This document shows positions 1 to 5,071 of a stretch of DNA of 5,071 nucleotides, in pieces. Numbering within the stretch: position 1 is the stretch's first letter; the number at the start of each line of letters is the position of its first letter. Position numbers and translations under genes: made by a program. The stretch spans positions 1-5,071 of the forward strand of contig DASXTS010000007.1 in NCBI GenBank assembly GCA_036505275.1. The letters are read 5' to 3'. The stretch is from DASXTS01 sp036505275. GTDB taxonomy: Bacteria; Actinomycetota; Actinomycetes; Mycobacteriales; Pseudonocardiaceae. The notes under the pieces are model-generated. The model searched no databases and was not told the DNA's origin. It was given only the letters and a program-made list of their open reading frames with translations.

Positions 1-237
1 CGCCGCGCCCAGCCGCTCGCCGCCGAAATCGACCACCAGGGCGGCGTCGAGCCACGGCGGGCGCAGCCGGGTCGGCGTCGGGACCCACGCCTCGAGCACG
101 CCGAGGCTGCCGCCGGCGGCATAGAGCACGCCGAGCGCGATGAGCACGGCGGCGGCGGCCACCGCGACGGCTGCCATCGGCCGGCGCAGCGCGGCCGGCA
201 GGGCCGGTCGCAGCCGTGGCGCGGGGCGCCCGCTCAC
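1..237 (-). CDS. N-terminal part of an unidentified membrane or exported protein (runs off the left edge)
   Basis: I do not recognise this gene. The frame is open from a GTG at 237 to the window edge, giving 79 residues with no stop. The GTG overlaps the stop of the upstream membrane-protein gene as GTGA, and an AGGA lies about 10 bases upstream, which supports this start. Residues 1-20 are short and basic (Arg 4, 8, 10, 18, 19). A hydrophobic Ala/Val/Leu segment follows at about 21-42, and then a hydrophilic stretch containing VPTPTRLRPPW and LVVDFGGERLG. This fits a signal anchor or first membrane segment with the N-terminus in the cytoplasm; a cleaved signal peptide is also possible. Its position after a GT-C-like protein suggests a role in the same surface-glycan pathway, but that rests on context only. 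An in-frame ATG at codon 21 is a weaker start because it would remove the basic N-terminus. Confidence 0.6.
   Translation of the reverse strand, partial: MSGRPAPRLRPALPAALRRPMAAVAVAAAAVLIALGVLYAAGGSLGVLEAWVPTPTRLRPPWLDAALVVDFGGERLGAA
234..237 (-). other. GTGA start/stop overlap, GT-C-like gene to the downstream partial gene
   Basis: The TGA ending the membrane-protein gene shares two bases with the GTG of the next gene. This arrangement usually gives termination-reinitiation coupling. Confidence 0.65.
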
Positions 238-1982
238 CCGCTCGACGTCCTGGACAGCAGGATCCAGTTCGAGGTGCGCTCCGCCTCGGTGAAGTGCGCC
301 GCGAGGTACGGACCGTACAGGTCCAGCATCACCCGGACGGTCTCCTGGCAGCAGCCCTGGCCGGGCGTCATCAGCGGCACCATCACCCACTCAGTGTGGC
401 CGAGCAGCTGTTCGGCATCCGGGTGGGTGGTGCGGTCGAAGTCGAACCCGAGGTCCCACCACAGCGGCCCACCGCGGTTGGGCGGCAGCGACAGGGCGAA
501 GGAGAACGGGTCGGTCAGCGCGACGGTGAACACCGTGTCGCCGGCGGCCACGTGCCGGCGCAGCACGGCCAGCCCATCGTTGATCATGGCGGGTACCTCG
601 TTGGCCGTCCGGTACGCGGTCGCCCATCGGGAATTCGCAGGGATCACGAAGTCGCGCAGCCGCTCGCCGTCGAGCCGCTGGCCGGCCGGCGGCTGCGCCA
701 CGTAGCCGCGCAGCGCCATGCTCTTGCCAAGCGCGAGTGCGTCCCGGCCGACGATTGGTCCGGTGGCCGCCGCCAGCAGAACCGCCAGCAGGACCGGCAG
801 CAGGGTCGGCAACTGCGTCGGCCGGCGCCGCGCGAGCACCGGTCGCCGCGGACCGCCCGCCCACCGTGGCAGGGTGTACTTCAGGTGGGCGACCAGCAGC
901 AGGCCCGCGACCACGAGCGCCGGCAACTGGCCGCGTTCGGGCGCGTCGCCGGCGGCGATCAGGACGCAGGACCCGAGGATGTACAACACGGCCACCGGCA
1001 GCCGCGGATCGGGGCGTGCGGCGCAGCCGCGGGCGGCCACATACAGCGAGCCAAGGACCACCAGGGTGGTCAGCCACACCGGGGTGGTGTCGATGATGGT
1101 GTGGGCCAGCAGGGCCATCCGCTGGCGGGCGTCCTGAGCGCCGGCCGCGCTGTCCAGGTCGGCCAGATAGTGGGTGACCCGGACGCCGAACAGCAGTCGC
1201 ATCGCCGTCGCGACAGCGCCGAAGCCGGCCGCAGCAGCCAGCCAGAGGCTTGGTCGCCTCGGCAGCGTGCCGAGCGCCCAACCGAGCGTGGCGGCGACCA
1301 AGCCAGCGACCAGGAAGCTGATCTTGCAGTAGAACAGCAGGCCGAGCAGCACGCCCAGGGTCAGCCCCGCGCCGATCACGGCACGCGGCGGCCCGGGCCG
1401 CCGCGGTCTGAGCAGCACGAGGAGCAGGAGGATCCCGTACAGCGCCCAGCCGTAGCGGTTGTAAAGCATGGCGTACGTGGTGGTCCGTGGTGAGTAGCCC
1501 AGCGGCCGCACTGCGACCACCACCACGGCAAGGAACACCGTGAACGCCGCCGCGTACCCGGCCGGCAGCCGGACGCGGCTCACCCGCCAGGCGAGCACCG
1601 CGACGACCGGCAGGAAGATCACACCGCCGTAGCTCACCGCCGCCAGGGACGGCACCGACTCCAGGCGCATGCCGAGGGAGACAAGCCCGTAGGTCAGCGG
1701 GCCGATTGGGTTGGCGAAGTCGGTGCCGGGGGCTTGGCCGGCCATGATCCGGTACCCGCCGTCGAGCAGGATGAACACGTCCCACGGCGCCATGATCGGT
1801 GCTGGGGCGGCCCACAGGGACAGGCAGGCCAGCGCGGCCACGGTCGCTAGCGTGGCCAGCGGCCAGCCAAACCGGCGAGCGAGGCGCAGACCGTGCCGGA
1901 GACCGAGGCGGCCGCCGACCGTGCGACTGTCGCCGATTGCCGCATCGGCCCGCTGCTCAGGTCCAGATGTCGCGATGGACAT
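234..1982 (-). CDS. Multi-pass membrane protein, probable GT-C type glycosyltransferase
   Basis: This 582-residue protein has about 11-12 hydrophobic segments, roughly at residues 40-58, 88-106, 113-133, 140-160, 175-192, 202-218, 220-238, 246-264, 300-317, 328-345, 352-368 and 391-410. A soluble C-terminal domain of about 170 residues follows. After the first segment comes APWDVFILLDGGYRI (Asp68, Asp74), then GTDFANPIGPLTYG (residues 86-99). That pattern of a first loop with acidic residues and a D-F-x-x-P-x-G-P-L-x-Y stretch is typical of GT-C enzymes, which use polyprenyl-phosphate sugars and act on the outer face of the membrane. The soluble end has WWDLGFDF, a Cys-Cys pair (544-545) and an NWILLSR ending. 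The basic N-terminus (residues 25-37) fits a cytoplasmic start. The ATG at 1982 overlaps the kinase gene by 26 bases; no other ATG or GTG precedes the first membrane segment. Donor and acceptor are unknown. It could instead be a polymerase- or ligase-like membrane protein. Confidence 0.8.
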   Translation of the reverse strand: MSIATSGPEQRADAAIGDSRTVGGRLGLRHGLRLARRFGWPLATLATVAALACLSLWAAPAPIMAPWDVFILLDGGYRIMAGQAPGTDFANPIGPLTYGLVSLGMRLESVPSLAAVSYGGVIFLPVVAVLAWRVSRVRLPAGYAAAFTVFLAVVVVAVRPLGYSPRTTTYAMLYNRYGWALYGILLLLVLLRPRRPGPPRAVIGAGLTLGVLLGLLFYCKISFLVAGLVAATLGWALGTLPRRPSLWLAAAAGFGAVATAMRLLFGVRVTHYLADLDSAAGAQDARQRMALLAHTIIDTTPVWLTTLVVLGSLYVAARGCAARPDPRLPVAVLYILGSCVLIAAGDAPERGQLPALVVAGLLLVAHLKYTLPRWAGGPRRPVLARRRPTQLPTLLPVLLAVLLAAATGPIVGRDALALGKSMALRGYVAQPPAGQRLDGERLRDFVIPANSRWATAYRTANEVPAMINDGLAVLRRHVAAGDTVFTVALTDPFSFALSLPPNRGGPLWWDLGFDFDRTTHPDAEQLLGHTEWVMVPLMTPGQGCCQETVRVMLDLYGPYLAAHFTEAERTSNWILLSRTSSG

Positions 1983-2946
1983 TGAAGATCACCCGCGAGC
2001 CGAGGGGCTCGAGCTTGATGGGAAGCTCCTTCAGGCCCCCCAGCCGGTCGCGGACCGCACGCTGGCGCTCGACCGGGCAGATCACCAGCAGGAAGCCGCC
2101 GCCACCGGCGCCGGTCACCTTGGCGCCGGTCGCACCGGCGTCGAGTGCCGCCTCGACGGCCTCGTCGATCTGCGGGTTCGACACGCCGGTGGCCAGCATC
2201 CGCTTGGCCTGCCAGCTCTTGCACAGCGCGGTGCCGACCGCACTCGGGTCCCCGCCGCGCAGCCCGTCGGCCGCCTCGCCGGCGAGGTCTCTGAGCTGGT
2301 CGAGCTGCGGGATCCGGTCGCCGACGTTCGCGGTCTGCTCCCCGAGGATGGTGTTCGCGTTGCGGGTGATGCCGGTGAAGAACAGCAGCAGCTCGTCCTG
2401 GAGCCGGCGGCGGACCGGCGCCGGCAGTTGGATCTTGTCGAGGTCGACCCGGTCGCCCGGCCCGAAGCGGATGTCGCAGATACCGCCGTAGGCGGCGGCG
2501 TACTGGTCCTGCTTGCCGATGGGCTTTCGGCAGCGGTCGATCTCGATGGCACAGGCCCGGTCGGCGAGCTCCTCTGCGGAGATCTGCCGGCCCTGGTAGG
2601 CGAACAGGGCATGCAGCAGTCCCACCGTCACCGACGACGACGAGCCAAGGCCGGATCCGGCCGACGGGATGTCGGCCAGAGTGGTGATCTCCACTCCGTG
2701 GCGGATCCCGGCCATGTGCATGGCCTCCCGGACCAGCTCGTGCTGCAGGTCCTCGACCCGGGAGACGATCTCCTTGCGGGAGTAGTTGAGGTAGATGTCG
2801 TCGTCGAAGCGCTGCTTGACGATGACGTAGACGTACTTGTCGATGGCGGCGTTGAGCACCCGGCCGCCGTGCTCGCGGTAGTAGGCGGGCAGGTCGGTTC
2901 CGCCGCCGACGAGGCCGATACGCAGCGGGGTCTGGGTCACGATCAC
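1957..2946 (-). CDS. hddA: GHMP sugar kinase, probable D-glycero-alpha-D-manno-heptose-7-phosphate kinase (HddA-like)
   Basis: The predicted protein of 329 residues is a normal length for HddA-type kinases. It would phosphorylate C1 of D-glycero-D-manno-heptose 7-phosphate with ATP in the cytosol, an early step towards GDP-heptose. Visible motifs in order: PLRIGLVGGGTDLPAYY near the N-terminus (residues 7-23), then NAAIDKY (32-38). The GHMP phosphate-binding loop IPSAGSGLGSSSS is at about 93-105. GKQDQYAAAYGG (144-155) is characteristic of HddA-like sequences and carries the likely catalytic Asp147. The C-terminal GHMP glycine motif KVTGAGGGGF is at 276-285. The GTG at 2946 was chosen because it forms a GTGA overlap with the upstream gene and sits 8 bases after AAGGCGGG. 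A second GTG at 2940 would shorten the protein by two residues. The adjacent nucleotidyltransferase is the expected next enzyme. A related kinase acting on fucose or another sugar cannot be excluded from sequence alone. Confidence 0.85.
   Translation of the reverse strand: MIVTQTPLRIGLVGGGTDLPAYYREHGGRVLNAAIDKYVYVIVKQRFDDDIYLNYSRKEIVSRVEDLQHELVREAMHMAGIRHGVEITTLADIPSAGSGLGSSSSVTVGLLHALFAYQGRQISAEELADRACAIEIDRCRKPIGKQDQYAAAYGGICDIRFGPGDRVDLDKIQLPAPVRRRLQDELLLFFTGITRNANTILGEQTANVGDRIPQLDQLRDLAGEAADGLRGGDPSAVGTALCKSWQAKRMLATGVSNPQIDEAVEAALDAGATGAKVTGAGGGGFLLVICPVERQRAVRDRLGGLKELPIKLEPLGSRVIFNVHRDIWT
1987..1993 (-). promoter_or_regulatory. Probable ribosome binding site for the GT-C-like gene
   Basis: GGTGATC lies 4 bases before the ATG at 1982, inside the end of the kinase gene. 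It matches the distal part of the extended anti-Shine-Dalgarno complement (AGGAGGTGATC), not its GGAGG core. It supports initiation inside the kinase reading frame. The match is short and the spacing tight, so this is tentative. Confidence 0.4.
2943..2946 (-). other. GTGA start/stop overlap, nucleotidyltransferase to kinase
   Basis: The nucleotidyltransferase TGA shares two bases with the kinase GTG. Coupling would keep two enzymes acting in successive steps at similar levels. Confidence 0.7.
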
Positions 2947-3662
2947 GATGCGGGCCCGCCTTGCCACTCGTCCCTGGCGCGGCGCAGCGCGGCCGGGGTG
3001 CCGATGTCCATGAGGTAGCAGCCGTCCAGGGTCACCGCTCGTGCCTTGCCGACCAGCCGGGGGAGCAGGTGAAAGCCAATGTCCAACGGTCCGTCCAGCG
3101 GTGCGTCCGGCGGCCCGTCGATCAGGTCGAGCACGCCGGGATGGAAGGCGTACATGCCGGCGTTGGCCAGGTCGCCGCGCGGCTGGGCCGGCTTCTCGAC
3201 GAAGCCGACGACCCGGCCGTCCTTGACGTCGACGATGCCGCACTCCGACGGCCTGGGCGCCCGGAACAGGGTGAGCGTGGCGATCGCGCCGCCCCGGCGG
3301 TGCGCGTCGACCAGCACGCCGAGGTCGAAGTCCGTGAGGTTGTCCGCGTACACCGCGAGGAACATCTCCTCGCCGGCCACGAACTCCCGGTTGGCCAGCA
3401 GCGTGCCCGCGCTGCCCAGCAGCCGCGGCTCTTCCACCAGCCGCACCGCCGGCCGGCCGGTCCGGTCGGCCAGGTGCGCGCGCACCACACCGGCCAGGTG
3501 GTGCAGGTTGACCAGCACCTCGTCCACGCCGGCCTTGGCGAGTGCGTCCAGCCAGATGTCCAGCAGGGGCCGGCCGCCGATCGGGATCATGCACTTCGGC
3601 GTGTGGTCGGTGAGCGGGCGCAGCCGGGAGCCGAGGCCGGCGGCCAGCAGGAAGGCCTTCAC
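2943..3662 (-). CDS. Sugar-1-phosphate nucleotidyltransferase, HddC/ManC-like
   Basis: This 239-residue protein is a minimal single-domain NTP_transferase. It lacks the C-terminal left-handed beta-helix found in GlmU- or GmpB-type relatives. It would join an NTP and a sugar 1-phosphate to give an NDP-sugar and pyrophosphate in the cytosol. The N-terminal signature LAAGLGSRLRPLTDHTPKCM (residues 6-25) contains the nucleotide-binding GxGxR and the conserved Lys23. YADNLTDFD (105-113) supplies the metal-binding Asp107. FVEKP (154-158) and NAGMYAF (167-173) are the usual sugar-binding stretches, and a late acidic motif MDIGTP is at 218-223. The GTG at 3662 overlaps the epimerase stop as GTGA and follows GGACGGA by 6 bases. 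Directly downstream is an HddA-like kinase, so the most economical substrate is heptose 1-phosphate with GTP (HddC). Mannose 1-phosphate, glucose 1-phosphate or another base remains possible, so I give no symbol. Confidence 0.85.
   Translation of the reverse strand: MKAFLLAAGLGSRLRPLTDHTPKCMIPIGGRPLLDIWLDALAKAGVDEVLVNLHHLAGVVRAHLADRTGRPAVRLVEEPRLLGSAGTLLANREFVAGEEMFLAVYADNLTDFDLGVLVDAHRRGGAIATLTLFRAPRPSECGIVDVKDGRVVGFVEKPAQPRGDLANAGMYAFHPGVLDLIDGPPDAPLDGPLDIGFHLLPRLVGKARAVTLDGCYLMDIGTPAALRRARDEWQGGPAS
2955..2962 (-). promoter_or_regulatory. Probable ribosome binding site deciding the kinase start
   Basis: AAGGCGGG differs from a consensus AAGGAGG stretch by one base and ends 8 bases before the GTG at 2946. 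The alternative GTG at 2940 would be 14 bases away, so the spacing favours 2946. The site lies within the last codons of the nucleotidyltransferase gene. Confidence 0.5.
3659..3662 (-). other. GTGA start/stop overlap, epimerase to nucleotidyltransferase
   Basis: The epimerase TGA shares two bases with the nucleotidyltransferase GTG, whose next codons encode the conserved KAFLLAAG start of the family. The start is therefore well fixed. Confidence 0.75.
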
Positions 3663-4825
3663 CGGGCGTCCGTCCGGTGCGCTGCGCCGGCTGGCCCGCC
3701 GGCCTGGCCGGCGCCGGCCGCGGCCCTGCGCAGGACGCCGAGCGAGCGCATCTTCGCCTCCGCCTCGGCCAGCACCGAGTCCAGGCCGGGCATACCCGCC
3801 AACCAGGCGGCGTACTCGGCGACCGAGTCGGCCGGCGTGCGCCGGGGCGCCCAGCCGAGCTGCTTGAGGGCGTCGATGTCGGACAGGATGTGCCTCGTGT
3901 CGCCGAACCGGTACTCCCCGGTGATCCGGCCGGGCCGGTCGGAGCCGTACTGGCGGCGCACCACGTCGGCGAACTGCTCGGTGGTGTGGCCGGTTCCGCC
4001 GCCGACGTTGAACACCCGGCCGGCGGCCCGGTCGTCGGTGAGCACCAGCACGTTCGCGTCCACCACGTCGTGGATGTTGACGTAGTCCCGGATCGCCTGG
4101 CCGTCCTCGTACAGGGTCGGCGCGCCGCCGAGCAGGTAGTGCAGGCAGAAGATCCGGCAGGCGCCGGAGTAGGCGTTGTAGACCGACTGCCGCGGCCCCT
4201 GCACGATGCTGTACCGCAGCGCCACGGTCGGGATGCCGTACCGGCGGCCGAGGTTCACCGCGACCGTTTCCTGACCGTGCTTGGACATGCCGTACGGGTT
4301 CTGCGGGTTCGCCACCCGCTCCGGGGTCGGCAGCATCTGCACCGGGCCAGCGCACACCGGGCAGGTCACGTCCCACTGGCCCCGCTCGAGCGCGGGCAGC
4401 GGTCGCATGTCCGGGGTCTGCTCGCCGTGCCGGCCGCACCGGTACAGACCCTCGCCCATGGCGGCCTGGGACGAGGCGACCACCACCCTGGCCAGGTCGA
4501 GGCGCTCGGCCACGATCAGCTCGTACAGCTGCGCCGTCGACGTGACGTTGACGTCGGTGAACCGGGCGAAGTCCGGCAGGTAGTCCTGGTAGGCCGCGAG
4601 GTGGTATACGGCGTCCACCCGGCGCAGCAGGTTGGCTACCAGGTCGCGGTTGCGCACGTCCCCGGCGACCAACTCCACGCCCGGGGTGAGGTAGTTCGGT
4701 GTGCGGTCGCGGTGCACCGGCGCGGTGAGCGCGTCGAGCACGATCACGTCATGGCCGAGCGCGACGAGGCGGTCGCAGGTGTGCGACCCGATGAATCCGG
4801 CGCCGCCGGTGACCAGGATCCTCAT
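3659..4825 (-). CDS. Extended-SDR NAD-dependent nucleotide-sugar epimerase/dehydratase with a Cys/His insertion
   Basis: This 388-residue protein is longer than the usual 310-340 of the family. The Rossmann motif TGGAGFIGS is at residues 6-14. Asp31 ends the second strand, which favours NAD over NADP. HLAAYQD is at 75-81, a catalytic-type Ser pair at 118-119 (ASSQA), and the Tyr-x3-Lys pair is Tyr178/Lys182 in YGMSK. Later family stretches are RYSIVQGPRQS (204-214), RDYVNIHDVVDAN (246-258) and FNVGGG (272-277). Between the Ser and the Tyr lies an insertion with Cys130, His133, Cys155 and Cys158, a possible zinc site. From memory, this insertion and HLAAYQDYLPDF occur in a subgroup related to WbiB, a dTDP-L-rhamnose 4-epimerase; that is recall, not a search. 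The last ~30 residues are an Ala/Gly-rich tail. The ATG at 4825 overlaps the upstream stop as ATGA, after GGGGG at 5 bases. The substrate is unproven: the neighbours point to a GDP-sugar, the subgroup to a dTDP-sugar. Confidence 0.88.
   Translation of the reverse strand: MRILVTGGAGFIGSHTCDRLVALGHDVIVLDALTAPVHRDRTPNYLTPGVELVAGDVRNRDLVANLLRRVDAVYHLAAYQDYLPDFARFTDVNVTSTAQLYELIVAERLDLARVVVASSQAAMGEGLYRCGRHGEQTPDMRPLPALERGQWDVTCPVCAGPVQMLPTPERVANPQNPYGMSKHGQETVAVNLGRRYGIPTVALRYSIVQGPRQSVYNAYSGACRIFCLHYLLGGAPTLYEDGQAIRDYVNIHDVVDANVLVLTDDRAAGRVFNVGGGTGHTTEQFADVVRRQYGSDRPGRITGEYRFGDTRHILSDIDALKQLGWAPRRTPADSVAEYAAWLAGMPGLDSVLAEAEAKMRSLGVLRRAAAGAGQAGGPAGAAHRTDAR
3706..3719. repeat. 14-base perfect palindrome inside the epimerase tail
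   Basis: GGCCGGCGCCGGCC reads the same on both strands, within a longer run of GGCC/GCCGG units. It encodes part of the Ala/Gly-rich C-terminal tail of the epimerase, about 45 bases upstream of the nucleotidyltransferase start. In DNA this rich in GC such palindromes arise easily. With no loop it would form a poor RNA hairpin, so I do not call it a terminator or operator. Confidence 0.4.
4822..4825 (-). other. ATGA start/stop overlap, glycosyltransferase to epimerase
   Basis: The glycosyltransferase TGA shares two bases with the epimerase ATG. The codons that follow encode the first beta-strand and glycine loop of the SDR fold, so the start is well fixed. Confidence 0.75.
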
Positions 4826-5071
4826 CGCCGCCCCCGCCGCGCCGCGTGTACCTCGCGGTAGACCTCCAGGGTGCGCTCGGCGGTGCGGGCCCAGGAGAAC
4901 TCGGCGGCCCGCGCCGGTCCGGCCGCCCGCAGTCGCTGCGCCTGCGGGCCACACGCCTCGAAGATGGCGCTGGCGATCGACTCCGGGTCGTGCGGGTCGG
5001 CCAGCAGCGCCGCGCCGCCGGCCGTCTCCGGCATCGCGCTGACGTTGGAGGTCACCACCGGGCACGCCGTG
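4822..5071 (-). CDS. C-terminal end of a GT4-type (GT-B fold) glycosyltransferase (5' end beyond the right edge)
   Basis: Only the last 82 residues are in the window; the frame is open to the right edge. They begin TACPVVTSNVSAMPETAGGA and continue LLADPHDPESIASAI. That is the typical donor-binding end of GT4 enzymes: P-V-V, then a Ser-rich turn, a Pro-Glu where the Glu contacts the nucleotide sugar, a G-G-A-A-L stretch, and D-P-x-D followed by a helix. The end, with FSWARTAERTLEVYREV, is the usual final helix that packs back on the N-terminal domain. Such enzymes transfer a sugar from a nucleotide donor to a lipid or glycan acceptor at the cytoplasmic membrane face, with retention of configuration. 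The sugar cannot be read from this fragment. The stop is shared with the epimerase start (ATGA), so the two are probably translated together. A GTG within the fragment is internal and not a real start. Confidence 0.85.
   Translation of the reverse strand, partial: TACPVVTSNVSAMPETAGGAALLADPHDPESIASAIFEACGPQAQRLRAAGPARAAEFSWARTAERTLEVYREVHAARRGRR

Noticed and set aside
216..1493. Long plus-strand open frame of 425 codons opposite the membrane-protein gene
   Set aside because: Its translation is rich in Arg, Gln, Gly and His with no domain or membrane pattern. It is the antisense shadow expected in very GC-rich DNA, and the minus strand gives a coherent membrane protein.
1711..3018. Plus-strand open frame of 435 codons opposite the kinase gene
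   Set aside because: It has no recognisable motif, spans parts of three real genes, and overlaps a kinase with clear GHMP motifs on the other strand.
2947..3594. N-terminal extension of the kinase frame, which stays open to 3594
   Set aside because: The extension is Arg/Gly/Pro-rich with no similarity to kinases and lies across the nucleotidyltransferase gene. The kinase fold begins at PLRIGLVGGG, just after the GTG at 2946.
3706..3719. Palindrome as an intrinsic terminator or operator
   Set aside because: It has no loop and no following T-run, and it lies inside a coding sequence in a coupled operon.
3663..4439. N-terminal extension of the nucleotidyltransferase frame, open to 4439
   Set aside because: The fold begins at KAFLLAAG immediately after the GTG at 3662. 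The upstream part is an out-of-frame reading of the epimerase gene.
2961..4861. Two long plus-strand open frames (2961-4085 and 3677-4861) opposite the nucleotidyltransferase and epimerase
   Set aside because: The translations are low-complexity, rich in Val/Gly/Arg/His with no motifs. The minus-strand proteins are unmistakable.
4826..5065. N-terminal extension of the epimerase frame, open to 5065
   Set aside because: The Rossmann strand begins right at the ATG at 4825. The extension is an out-of-frame reading of the glycosyltransferase end.

Overview
The window is very GC-rich with strong third-position G/C bias, uses GTG starts freely, and is packed without gaps. This suggests a high-GC actinobacterium; the genus cannot be told from this sequence. 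By eye I saw no in-frame TTA codon in any gene. All supported genes lie on the minus strand, so transcription runs from the right edge (5071) to the left edge (1). The genes overlap end to end, with no intergenic space, and I see no promoter, terminator, RNA gene, insertion sequence or CRISPR array.

In transcription order the layout is: (1) the C-terminal end of a GT4-type glycosyltransferase (4822-5071, cut by the edge); (2) an extended-SDR, NAD-dependent nucleotide-sugar epimerase/dehydratase with a cysteine/histidine-bearing insertion (3659-4825); (3) a compact sugar-1-phosphate nucleotidyltransferase resembling HddC/ManC-type enzymes (2943-3662); (4) a GHMP sugar kinase resembling D-glycero-alpha-D-manno-heptose-7-phosphate kinase, HddA (1957-2946); (5) a large multi-pass membrane protein with the layout of a GT-C glycosyltransferase (234-1982); (6) the N-terminus of an unidentified membrane or exported protein (1-237, cut by the edge).

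Together they read as part of a cell-surface glycan or glycolipid operon. The kinase and nucleotidyltransferase would make an activated sugar, most likely a GDP-heptose. The SDR enzyme would remodel a nucleotide sugar. The GT4 enzyme would transfer a sugar on the cytoplasmic side, and the GT-C-like protein would act at or outside the membrane on a lipid-linked donor. The usual partners of the heptose route, a sedoheptulose-7-phosphate isomerase (GmhA) and a heptose-bisphosphate phosphatase (GmhB), are not in this window and would be expected nearby.

Four of the five gene junctions are 4-base NTGA start/stop overlaps; the fifth is a 26-base overlap. This implies one translationally coupled transcript. 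Nothing here is clearly a wholly new system. The points most worth a second look are an apparent GDP-heptose route in a probable Gram-positive, the metal-site-like insertion in the SDR enzyme, and the uncharacterised GT-C-like protein.
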